Made by a program: the position numbers and the translations under genes. A stretch of 28,462 nucleotides of DNA, taken from Candidatus Zixiibacteriota bacterium. GTDB lineage: Bacteria > Zixibacteria > MSB-5A5 > GN15 > PGXB01. How positions within the stretch are numbered: the first letter of the stretch is position 1; every line of letters starts with the position of its first letter. The notes beneath the pieces were generated by a model that saw nothing but the letters and a program-made list of their open reading frames with translations, made no database searches and was not told the origin of the DNA. The stretch covers positions 829,260 through 857,721 of the forward strand of contig LS998015.1 of the NCBI GenBank assembly GCA_900498245.1, written 5' to 3'. Positions 15,996 through 23,130 of the stretch are shown piece by piece.

Positions 15996-17774
15996 ATGTT
16001 TCGGTTTCTTATATTAATTTTTTTAATATTCATATTTCCGCTATCGCTATGTCTTGCCAATACAACACCCATTATCGGGGGACCGTGCGGCGATGTTTTC
16101 GAAACCTGCGGAAAGATCGATATCCAGTTTTCAGCGGTCGATCCCGATTATGGCGATACTCTGATATGGTCAATATTTGATATTACCCCGAGCCCTCCGG
16201 AAGGTTCTATCACTATCGGTTCTAAGGGGCTACTCACCTATCAGCCGGCGGCAAGCGATTTGGGTAAGGAGTTCCATGTGACGGTGAATGTCACGGATCG
16301 TTCCGGGGCCTTTGCCCCATGCCATGTCACCCTGAGAGTGCCAAATGATTGCTGTTTTGAGATAGAAATCCAGTCTCCGCCGATGACTTTGCAGGGTCAT
16401 CATGCCTATGTCCCGGTGGTGAAGAAAGCCGGGTATGGATATATTTGGGGATTTGATTTCCTCTTCGGGTATGACAGCCACGCCCTTTCGCTGATGAATA
16501 TAGCAAGGGGAGAGTTGTTTGACACTCCCGGTGACTATGAATGGGAATATTTTACTTATCGTTTCGTTTCAACTGTCGGATGCAGCGAATGCCCGTCGGG
16601 AGCCATCCGTGTACTTGCCATAGCCAACACTAATAACGGGGCGCATCAACCCCGGAATTATGCTGTCAATGACAATACCACCCTGTTCACTCTCGATTTT
16701 CTGGTGAGTAATGACAGAAATCTGGAATGCGAATTTATACCGATTCGATTTTTGTGGAATGACTGTGATGATAACACAATAGCGTATCAGAATGTTCTGG
16801 ATCAGTATCAGCCGATTTATTCGGGCTGTTCAAGAAAAGTAACCGATTTTGACGGGACCGTAATCACGGACAATGATACGACTTTTCCGACTTATTCCGG
16901 TATTTTTGATTCCTGCTTTGCGGCGGCTTCCCATCCAGTGAAAACGCGCTATGTCGATTTTGTTGACGGGGGGGTGGAATTCGCCTGTCCCATTCCCATT
17001 GATGTTGTCGGCGATGTCAACCTCAATGGAATAAAAAACGAGATTGGCGATGCCGTGTTGTTCACCAATTATTTTGTTTATGGTTTGCCGGCTTTTGTCA
17101 TAAATGTCGAAGGACAGATAAAGGCCACCGATGCCAATCGCGACGGCGATTGCCTTCGCCTGGAAGACCTGGTTTATATGACCAGAATTATTGTCGGCGA
17201 TGCCCTTCCCTTGGGGAAATTTCCGCGCCTGGCCGGTGATCTCGATATTTTCAATTTCGATGGTTCTATCAGTGTCAATTCGCCGATAGGGGCTTTTTAT
17301 GCCGTGTTCGACGGGGACGTGGACATTACCCTGGGTGCCGATGCCGCCAACATGCAAATGAAAACAGGATTTCATGACGGTCAGACGTTTGTTCTGATAT
17401 ATAGTTTTGAACCGGAGCAATATTGCCTCGGTGAAATTTTAGAAACCCCGGGGCAACTGATTTACGCCGAAGCCGCGACTTATTGGGGCAGCAAATATCA
17501 AATGAATTTGTTACCCACCAATTTCCGGGTGAGAAATTACCCGAATCCGTTCAATTCCTCGGTGGTTATCGAGATGTTCCTGCCGGAAGCCTGCGAGTGG
17601 AGCATTGACATTTATAATACGCAGGGGCAGAAAACGGCCGCATTCGGCGGAAACGATCCGGCGGGGTACAAGAAAGTAATCTGGCAGCCTTCGGGTGAGG
17701 CATCGGGGATTTATTTCTATAAAGTGCGGGCCGGCCGATTCGGCGCCACAAAGAAAATGGTGCTCCTGAAGTAG
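15996..17774 (+). CDS. Exported Ig/cohesin-like/dockerin-like protein with C-terminal sorting tail
   Basis: A 592-residue exported protein. A signal peptide (about residues 1-21) is followed by a cadherin/Ig-like domain (about 24-115). A cohesin-like domain (about 121-270) comes next, recognised by VPVVKKAG...WGFDFLFGYDSHALSLMNIARGELF. A dockerin-like pair (about 340-405) has loops beginning DVNLNG and DANRDG. The C-terminal domain (about 508-592) begins RNYPNPFNSSVVI and ends KKMVLLK, the FlgD-Ig/type IX-secretion-type tail used for export and anchoring in the FCB group. It carries many Cys (for example CSECP near 196), which suggests disulphides. Cohesin and dockerin modules in one chain hint at self-assembly or at binding the dockerin of the large beta-helix protein; that is inference. 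Confidence 0.88.
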   Translation: MFRFLILIFLIFIFPLSLCLANTTPIIGGPCGDVFETCGKIDIQFSAVDPDYGDTLIWSIFDITPSPPEGSITIGSKGLLTYQPAASDLGKEFHVTVNVTDRSGAFAPCHVTLRVPNDCCFEIEIQSPPMTLQGHHAYVPVVKKAGYGYIWGFDFLFGYDSHALSLMNIARGELFDTPGDYEWEYFTYRFVSTVGCSECPSGAIRVLAIANTNNGAHQPRNYAVNDNTTLFTLDFLVSNDRNLECEFIPIRFLWNDCDDNTIAYQNVLDQYQPIYSGCSRKVTDFDGTVITDNDTTFPTYSGIFDSCFAAASHPVKTRYVDFVDGGVEFACPIPIDVVGDVNLNGIKNEIGDAVLFTNYFVYGLPAFVINVEGQIKATDANRDGDCLRLEDLVYMTRIIVGDALPLGKFPRLAGDLDIFNFDGSISVNSPIGAFYAVFDGDVDITLGADAANMQMKTGFHDGQTFVLIYSFEPEQYCLGEILETPGQLIYAEAATYWGSKYQMNLLPTNFRVRNYPNPFNSSVVIEMFLPEACEWSIDIYNTQGQKTAAFGGNDPAGYKKVIWQPSGEASGIYFYKVRAGRFGATKKMVLLK

Positions 17775-17908
17775 GGCATTTCGGACACCTTTTCTGTCTA
17801 TCCAAATCCCAATAATTTAAAGCAGTATGCCTTAAGAGCCGAGATTATAATCTACTAATCGCTCCATATCAAGTTATTGCCGGATATGGCGATAATAGAG
17901 GAAAATAC

Positions 17909-17936
17909 TTGACGAAACTGGTATTATTTGTATTTT
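17909..17936 (+). promoter_or_regulatory. Promoter upstream of the multiheme cytochrome
   Basis: TTGACG (17909-17914), 16-bp spacer, TATTTT (17931-17936). A start near 17943 gives a leader of about 15 nt before the ATG at 17958. This would exclude the upstream in-frame TTG at 17928 as a start. Confidence 0.4.
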
Positions 17937-17957
17937 CTATTCGTGCTGAAGAAAATC

Positions 17958-19031
17958 ATGAATCCGCCGATCCTTCATTTCCGCCCGAACCGATATTGGA
18001 GCATAATTGTCATACTACTGGCGGTAATTCTGGTTTCCGGTAATGGTGCTTTCGGTTTTCATTCCGGAGGAGTCGCCACCTGCAGTAGTTGCCACACCCT
18101 GCACAACAGTCAGGAAGGGATGCCGGTCGATCCCAATGACATTTCCGGGAATCAATGGCTTTTAATTACGTCATCGGCCAGCGATCTCTGCCTTTCCTGC
18201 CACGGCGAACAGAACGGCGCGGTTTTTGGCACCAATCCTCTGACCCCGCCGCCGGAAAAGGGCGCCGGGAATTTTGTTTTTCTGCTGGAAGACAATATTA
18301 ATGATGCCCCCGACGGGGCTATCAATCCGATCAACGGTGATGCCGCCGGGCACAATATAAATGCGCCATCGCGCGGTGTCGCCGCCGACCGCACCCTGAT
18401 AACCGCCCCCGGAGGAACTTTTCCGGCATCGGAGATGGGATGCACGAGTTGTCACAATCCGCACGGGAATAACAGTTTCAGGTATCTTAACGGTGTCGGC
18501 ACGGTCCAGGGCGGAGCGGCGACTTTTGCCTTTCCCGCCCCGAACGCGGTCGGAATCGATATCAACGGCGATCCGGAATCAAACAGCCATCATACGGCCT
18601 ATCTGAATGGCATGACGCAATGGTGCTGCAATTGCCACACCGGCTATATCGACGGTCATCAGGGCACTTTCAGCCATCCCACCGACCGGCCGTTGAGCGG
18701 CCGAATTGTCCAGCAATACGATATCTACAACGGGACCGCTGATTCGGTTGGAGGGGTTGCCGCAACGGCCTACCTCGCGGAAGTTCCGTTTGAAGACGGG
18801 ACCAATACGACATCATCGACCGCCGGGCCGTATCCTTCGAGCCAGTTGATGTGTCTATCCTGCCATCGGGCCCATGCGTCGTCGGCCCCCTACGCCGGCC
18901 GCTGGGATTTTAATGTCGACCTTTTAAGCCAGGATGGGGTGGTTTCGGGTTCCTATCCCATTCCGAATCCTTATATTAGCCCGACTCAGAAGTCGCTCTG
19001 CTATAAGTGTCACCCTTCCGGCTCGGGCTGA
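17958..19031 (+). CDS. Predicted hexaheme c-type cytochrome (doubled CxxCH type)
   Basis: A 357-residue exported protein with six CxxCH heme-attachment motifs: CSSCH (42), CLSCH (78), CTSCH (162), CCNCH (223), CLSCH (299) and CYKCH (348). The N-terminus has a basic stretch and a hydrophobic signal or anchor (about 15-33, YWSIIVILLAVILVSG). Heme-adjacent HNPHG and HRAHAS resemble 'doubled CxxCH' cytochromes used in periplasmic or outer-surface electron transfer. Extra His residues (for example in NSHHTAY) could be distal ligands. I chose ATG at 17958; a TTG ten codons upstream is in frame but overlaps the likely promoter. The ribosome site is poor. No cytochrome maturation, porin or reductase gene is adjacent, so the redox partner is unknown. 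Confidence 0.88.
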   Translation: MNPPILHFRPNRYWSIIVILLAVILVSGNGAFGFHSGGVATCSSCHTLHNSQEGMPVDPNDISGNQWLLITSSASDLCLSCHGEQNGAVFGTNPLTPPPEKGAGNFVFLLEDNINDAPDGAINPINGDAAGHNINAPSRGVAADRTLITAPGGTFPASEMGCTSCHNPHGNNSFRYLNGVGTVQGGAATFAFPAPNAVGIDINGDPESNSHHTAYLNGMTQWCCNCHTGYIDGHQGTFSHPTDRPLSGRIVQQYDIYNGTADSVGGVAATAYLAEVPFEDGTNTTSSTAGPYPSSQLMCLSCHRAHASSAPYAGRWDFNVDLLSQDGVVSGSYPIPNPYISPTQKSLCYKCHPSGSG

Positions 19032-19063
19032 TTGTCGAATTTTCAAAAAATAAATAATAATGA

Positions 19064-19091
19064 TTGACAATTTTTGTTCGGTCGATATATT
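19064..19091 (+). promoter_or_regulatory. Strong promoter of the ABC exporter leader
   Basis: A consensus -35 TTGACA (19064-19069), 16-bp spacer and TATATT (19086-19091). Transcription would begin near 19098. The unit is then a leader of about 210 nt ending at a terminator, followed by the ABC exporter genes. This is the best promoter match in the window. Confidence 0.65.
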
Positions 19092-19115
19092 AATTGAAAC
19101 CCGCGTCGATATATT
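19081..19115 (+). repeat. Direct repeat overlapping the exporter promoter
   Basis: GTCGATATATT occurs at 19081-19091 and again at 19105-19115, a 24-bp period. The first copy covers the -10 box and the second lies just after the predicted start. This is where a repressor would bind, so it is a candidate operator; no regulator gene is adjacent. Confidence 0.4.
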
Positions 19116-19169
19116 GACGTAAGGTATTTTTAAGATAACCATCAGCCCGCTTACGGAGCATTGTGAGAT

Positions 19170-19253
19170 ATGATTAAGAATCGCATTAATATTATCCTTA
19201 CGGCGCAGCCGTTTGCCACGTTCCGCGGCGGGAGAGGTGTATCTACCGGTTGA
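19170..19253 (+). CDS. Putative 27-residue leader peptide of the ABC exporter operon
   Basis: The ORF begins MIKNRINIIL, contains FRGGRG at residues 18-23 and ends STG. An in-frame TGA at 19164-19166 lies directly upstream, so the ATG at 19170 is the first possible start. GGAG at 19155-19158 is an acceptable, slightly distant ribosome site. The ORF lies wholly between the strong promoter and the terminator at 19274. Its codons 19-21 (CGC GGC GGG) are the exact complement of the terminator's first arm. Its role is therefore probably regulatory: ribosome position on it would decide whether the terminator forms. It resembles leader peptides of drug-responsive ABC genes such as bmrB in layout only; I recognise no sequence family. 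Confidence 0.5.
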   Translation: MIKNRINIILTAQPFATFRGGRGVSTG

Positions 19254-19285
19254 AAACTCCTTTGTTTAATGATAAACCCGCCGCG
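19224..19285 (+). promoter_or_regulatory. Antiterminator pairing in the exporter leader
   Basis: CGCGGCGGG (19224-19232, leader codons 19-21) is perfectly complementary to CCCGCCGCG (19277-19285), which includes most of the 5' arm of the terminator. The two structures are mutually exclusive. An upstream CCCGC (19146-19150) can pair with 19228-19232 and might act as a protector strand. The pairing is seen in the sequence; its use is inferred. Confidence 0.55.
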
Positions 19286-19308
19286 CTGAAAAGCTCGGCG
19301 GGTTTTTT
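19274..19308 (+). terminator. Intrinsic terminator/attenuator before the ABC exporter genes
   Basis: AAACCCGCCG (19274-19283) and CGGCGGGTTT (19296-19305) form a perfect 10-bp stem, extendable by an inner GCT/AGC pairing, and six T run from 19303 to 19308. It lies 55 nt before the first ABC gene. It sits 243 nt beyond the cytochrome stop and after a fresh promoter, so attenuation of the exporter is more likely than simple termination of the cytochrome transcript. Confidence 0.85.
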
Positions 19309-19326
19309 GTTACCGGTGCGGAGAAA

Positions 19327-19380
19327 ATGAGAAAACCTTACGTATTGAGAATGAGAAAAAAGTATGTCGATAGATCTTGA
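19327..19380 (+). CDS. Possible 17-residue upstream ORF overlapping the first ABC gene
   Basis: The ORF MRKPYVLRMRKKYVDRS starts with ATG at 19327, three nt after GGAG (19320-19323), and stops at 19378-19380, inside the first ABC gene in another frame. The ABC gene's own ribosome site is weak, so translation could be coupled. The peptide has an Arg-x-Arg stretch (RMR), the type of motif at which macrolide-bound ribosomes are known to stall. It is short and may be coincidental. Confidence 0.25.
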   Translation: MRKPYVLRMRKKYVDRS

Positions 19381-21175
19381 AGATGATATAAAAACCACCC
19401 CCGAAGAGGATTCGGTCAGTTACTACCAGGCGTTTAAGAACCTGGTGCCGCTCTTAAGGCCGCATCACAAGAGCCTCCTGTTCTGTTTCGCGCTCTTGAT
19501 GGGGACGACCGTTCTTTCCCTATGGTGGCCGGTTCTGATGAAACATGCCCTCGATGTGGATATAAAGAACGACGATATCCACGGTCTCTTGGTCACGGTC
19601 CTTCTGATTGCTGTGAGCCAGGGCGTGACTCTGGTTCTGCAGTATATACAACGGCTCAAACTGGAGATTATCGGCCAGGATATCATGGTGGAACTGAAGC
19701 GGCGCCTGTTTCATCACATTTTGTCGCTTGATGTTTCCTTCTATGACAAGCATCCGGTGGGGCGGCTCATGGCGCGGGTGGAATCGGATACCGAATCGCT
19801 GCGGTTGCTCTTCACCAACACGGTCGTCCTGTTGCTGGGCGATTTGATTCTGGCGGCCGGAGTTTTTGCGGTTATGTTTTATTACAGTTGGCGGCTGACC
19901 CTGATACTGATGGCGATGCTTCCGGCCCTTTTGATTCTGATATATTTTTATCAGCGGATAACGACGCCGTATTTTCTGGATTTGCGCAAAAAAATGGCCG
20001 AGGTAACCGCCACCCTGACTGAATTTCTGCACGGCATGTCGATCATTCAGATCTTTCACCGCGGCGAATACGCTCGGAGCCGTCTGAATGAAGCCAACCG
20101 GCTGAAATTCCGCAATGATATCGTGGTGCATGTCGGATCCGGTTTCTTTTTCAATACCGTTTTTCTGCTGCAGTACGTGATGATCGCGCTGGTCCTTTAT
20201 TTTGGTATCAAATGGTCGGGACAGGGGATCATAACGGTCGGGGTTATCGGCATGTTCATCATTCTTATCTGGCGGGCTTTCGATCCGATTTATCGGATTT
20301 CGGAACAACTGGGGAACATCCAGAAAGCGATGACCGGAGCCAAGAGAATCTTCTCGCTTCTGGCCAACCGGGAACGGCTCCCGGACGCGGTTCATCCCGT
20401 GACCTGGCCGAGATTGAGCCGGGGGATAGCGTTCGAGGATGTCTCGTTCTCGTACACCGGTGACGGGAACTTTGCCTTGCGGAACGCGACTTTTGAGATT
20501 CCCGTCGGGCGGCGGATCGCTCTGGCCGGCGTGACCGGGGGCGGAAAATCGACCGTGATATCGCTTCTGTTGCGGTTTTATGATCCCCAGCGGGGAAGAA
20601 TACTGGTGGATGGAATAGATATCCGCGAGATTTCACTGGAGGAATTGCGCCGCCGCTTCGCCCTGGTTTTGCAGGACATATTCCTCTTCCCGGGGGATGT
20701 TCGCTCCAATATCGCCCTGGAGACCGACAATTTCAGCGATGAAATGATCTCCGAGGCGGCCCGGACGGTTGAGGCGGATCGCTTCATCAAGCGCCTGCCG
20801 GAAGGGTATCGCACCGAAGTTTCGGAAAAGGGCTCCAATTTCAGCCGGGGGGAAAGGCAACTTCTGTCATTCGCCCGGGCGCTGGTGGTGAATCCCGATG
20901 TATTGATTCTGGATGAAGCCACCAGTTCGGTCGATCCGGAGACGGAGCGCACCATACAGAGTTCGCTTCAGAGACTGATGGCGGGCAGGACCTCGCTCAT
21001 AATAGCGCACCGTCTTTCGACCATTCTCGACGTGGACCAGATCCTGGTCATTCGTCGCGGAGAAATAATCGAGCGGGGAACGCATACCGATTTGATTCTG
21101 CAGAACGGGTATTATTCGAAACTGTTCCACCTGCAGTTCAAGAATCGGAACGGAGTACTGGCCAATGTGGGATAA
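19364..21175 (+). CDS. Heterodimeric ABC exporter subunit with intact catalytic Glu
   Basis: A 603-residue half-transporter: six membrane helices in about residues 35-315, then a nucleotide-binding domain. Motifs are Walker A GVTGGGKS (389-396), Q-loop Gln437, an unusual signature FSRGERQ (493-499) instead of LSGGQ, Walker B LILDE (514-518, catalytic Glu518) and H-loop His549. It pairs with the next gene's product. Its Walker A/B plus the partner's ISGGQ make the competent ATP site, while its own altered signature contributes to the degenerate one. This is the LmrCD/BmrCD/TM287-288 pattern of multidrug or lipid exporters. The ATG has only a weak ribosome site and an in-frame stop 9 nt upstream fixes it as the start. 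Substrate is unknown. Confidence 0.93.
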   Translation: MSIDLEDDIKTTPEEDSVSYYQAFKNLVPLLRPHHKSLLFCFALLMGTTVLSLWWPVLMKHALDVDIKNDDIHGLLVTVLLIAVSQGVTLVLQYIQRLKLEIIGQDIMVELKRRLFHHILSLDVSFYDKHPVGRLMARVESDTESLRLLFTNTVVLLLGDLILAAGVFAVMFYYSWRLTLILMAMLPALLILIYFYQRITTPYFLDLRKKMAEVTATLTEFLHGMSIIQIFHRGEYARSRLNEANRLKFRNDIVVHVGSGFFFNTVFLLQYVMIALVLYFGIKWSGQGIITVGVIGMFIILIWRAFDPIYRISEQLGNIQKAMTGAKRIFSLLANRERLPDAVHPVTWPRLSRGIAFEDVSFSYTGDGNFALRNATFEIPVGRRIALAGVTGGGKSTVISLLLRFYDPQRGRILVDGIDIREISLEELRRRFALVLQDIFLFPGDVRSNIALETDNFSDEMISEAARTVEADRFIKRLPEGYRTEVSEKGSNFSRGERQLLSFARALVVNPDVLILDEATSSVDPETERTIQSSLQRLMAGRTSLIIAHRLSTILDVDQILVIRRGEIIERGTHTDLILQNGYYSKLFHLQFKNRNGVLANVG

Positions 21176-22970
21176 GATAAAGTGGTTTTGGAAATATTAC
21201 CGGCACTATCGCTATGTTCTGGCGGTGCTGATTTTTCTGACGCCGGTGCAGAGGATTTTGCAGGTTTTCATACCGCGCCTGATTGAATTTACGGTTGACT
21301 ACATTAAATCCGGTCAGGTGTCGGATAACTGGTTTGCCCTTGCAACCGTGGCGCTGGGGAAAGATCTCGGCCTGTCGGTCGGGGCGACCTTCGGTCTGGC
21401 CTTCTTTGCGCTGGGCCTGGTGGCGACGATCGTTTATACCTTTGTCCAGGCGCACCGGGCCTGGATGAATCAGAAGATGGAGTGGTTGTTCCGTCAGGAT
21501 GCTTTCAGCGGAGTTACTGTCAAGGGGCCGGACTTTTTCAACCGGTTCCGGACGGGCGATCTGGTGACCCGCATGACCGATGATGTCGCGGAAAAATTAT
21601 CCTGGTTCGCCTGTTCCGGGATATTCCGGTTCTATGAAGCGCTTTTGATGGTAATCGTTTCGGTCATCATGATGGCAACCATCAATCCGATGCTGACACT
21701 CTGGTCGGTCGGGCCGCTCCCGATCCTGGTTTACATATTTTTTAAGACGTCGACCCTGCTGGATAAAAGGTACGACCATTTGCAGAAGAAGATTTCCTCG
21801 TTCAACGACGTAATGGAAGCCTGCTTCTCCGGAATCAGGGTGGTCAAGGCCTATGTGCAGGAAAAAGCCCAAAAGGGTAAATTCGAATTGGCCCTGCAGG
21901 ATCGCCGCGGCGCCGAAATCGCCGCCGTCAAGACGACGGCGATCGTGGAGTCGATGTACGGTTATATCTGGCAATCGGTGATCGTAATCGTGCTCGTGGT
22001 CGGCGGCATGGCGGTGATAAACGCCCGATTGACTCCGGGCGAACTGGTCGCTTTCGTCTATTATGTGGTCTGGCTGGTGTTCCCGATGTTCGATATCGGG
22101 CAGTTTCTGGTCAAAGCCCGGCAATCGGCGGTATCGATCGATCGGCTGGTGGAACTGGAGAAGGTCCGCCCTCTGGTTCAGGACGGCGGGACAATTCCGG
22201 CCAACGGCAATATCCGGGGTCATATCCGTTTTCAGAATGTCAGCCTGTCTTTCCCCGGATCGGAACGAAAGATCCTGGATAACATTTCGCTCGAGGTTCA
22301 GGCGGGCAGGACGATAGCGATTGTCGGCAGAGTCGGATCGGGAAAATCGTGGCTGGTCAACATGATTCCACGTCTGGTGGATCCCAGCGGGGGTGAGATT
22401 ATTCTCGACGGCCACGATCTGAAACGATTCCGTCTGGAGGATTTGCGCCGTGTCATCGGCTATGTGCCGCAGGAACCGGTCCTTTTCAGCGATACGGTAC
22501 GCAATAATATTGTTTTCGGGCGGGATAATATCTCCGGCGATCTGGTCGACTGGGCGCTCGACATATCGCAGTTGAAAAGTGAAGTTGCCTTATTCCCTCA
22601 GGGTTTGGATACCTTCATTGGCACCAGAGGGATGTCGATTTCGGGCGGGCAAAAACAGCGGCTGGCGCTGGCCCGGGCCCTGGTGGGTAGGCCGAAAATT
22701 CTTATTCTCGACGATTGCACCTCGGCTCTTGATTCTCGCACCGAGGCGGCGTTGTGGGGAAGATTGCATGAAGTGATGCCGGAAATGACGGCGGTCCTGA
22801 TCACGCACCGTCCCGATACCCTGGAACGGGCCGACAGGATTTTTGTCCTTGAGGACGGACGCGTGGCCGAGTCGGGGAGCCATGCCGAGTTGATCGCCCG
22901 AGATGACGGCAAGTATGCCCGTATATATCGTCGTTATCGCCTTGAGGCGCAAGTCAGCAACGGGCAATAA
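21165..22970 (+). CDS. Heterodimeric ABC exporter subunit with degenerate Walker B
   Basis: A 601-residue half-transporter with six membrane helices (about residues 15-310) and one nucleotide-binding domain. Motifs are Walker A GRVGSGKS (388-395), canonical signature ISGGQ (492-496), Walker B LILDD with Asp517 in place of the catalytic Glu, and His548. It therefore supplies the good signature to the partner's competent site and the weak Walker B to the degenerate site, as expected for an asymmetric heterodimer. Its ATG lies inside the end of the first ABC gene (11-nt overlap), which couples translation and favours equal amounts. An intrinsic terminator follows 25 nt after the stop. Confidence 0.93.
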   Translation: MWDKIKWFWKYYRHYRYVLAVLIFLTPVQRILQVFIPRLIEFTVDYIKSGQVSDNWFALATVALGKDLGLSVGATFGLAFFALGLVATIVYTFVQAHRAWMNQKMEWLFRQDAFSGVTVKGPDFFNRFRTGDLVTRMTDDVAEKLSWFACSGIFRFYEALLMVIVSVIMMATINPMLTLWSVGPLPILVYIFFKTSTLLDKRYDHLQKKISSFNDVMEACFSGIRVVKAYVQEKAQKGKFELALQDRRGAEIAAVKTTAIVESMYGYIWQSVIVIVLVVGGMAVINARLTPGELVAFVYYVVWLVFPMFDIGQFLVKARQSAVSIDRLVELEKVRPLVQDGGTIPANGNIRGHIRFQNVSLSFPGSERKILDNISLEVQAGRTIAIVGRVGSGKSWLVNMIPRLVDPSGGEIILDGHDLKRFRLEDLRRVIGYVPQEPVLFSDTVRNNIVFGRDNISGDLVDWALDISQLKSEVALFPQGLDTFIGTRGMSISGGQKQRLALARALVGRPKILILDDCTSALDSRTEAALWGRLHEVMPEMTAVLITHRPDTLERADRIFVLEDGRVAESGSHAELIARDDGKYARIYRRYRLEAQVSNGQ

Positions 22971-22995
22971 TTGAAAAACCTCAAACGCATAGATT

Positions 22996-23019
22996 TGGCG
23001 GCTTCGGCCGCCATTTTTT
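22996..23019 (+). terminator. Intrinsic terminator of the ABC exporter operon
   Basis: TGGCGGC (22996-23002), a TTCG tetraloop and GCCGCCA (23007-23013) form a very stable hairpin, followed by TTTTTT (23014-23019). Confidence 0.92.
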
Positions 23020-23060
23020 ATGGACCGATTTTATTAATCCGAAGTTAAATTTCCAAATAC

Positions 23061-23089
23061 AAACAACAAAATCCACTCGGAGAGTGGAT
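23061..23089 (-). terminator. Intrinsic terminator of the fibronectin-repeat gene
   Basis: On the minus strand ATCCACTC and GAGTGGAT (23089-23071) form a perfect 8-bp stem with a 3-nt loop, followed by TTTGTTGTTT. It lies 42 nt beyond the stop at 23131 and faces the terminator of the convergent ABC operon. Confidence 0.7.
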
Positions 23090-23130
23090 AAAGGAGGATT
23101 TGGTTCGGATTTTAGAAAGGAGAGTAATAC

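Noticed and set aside
19031-19071. Inverted repeat ATTGTC/GACAAT followed by T's after the cytochrome gene
   Set aside because: It has only 6 bp with a 29-nt loop, and the second arm overlaps the -35 box. It is too weak to call a terminator.
19520-20395. 291-codon minus-strand ORF, and a similar 272-codon one at 21597-22415
   Set aside because: Both are antisense to the ABC exporter genes, whose motifs are all present. The antisense proteins are rich in Arg, Gln and His, as expected of shadows.
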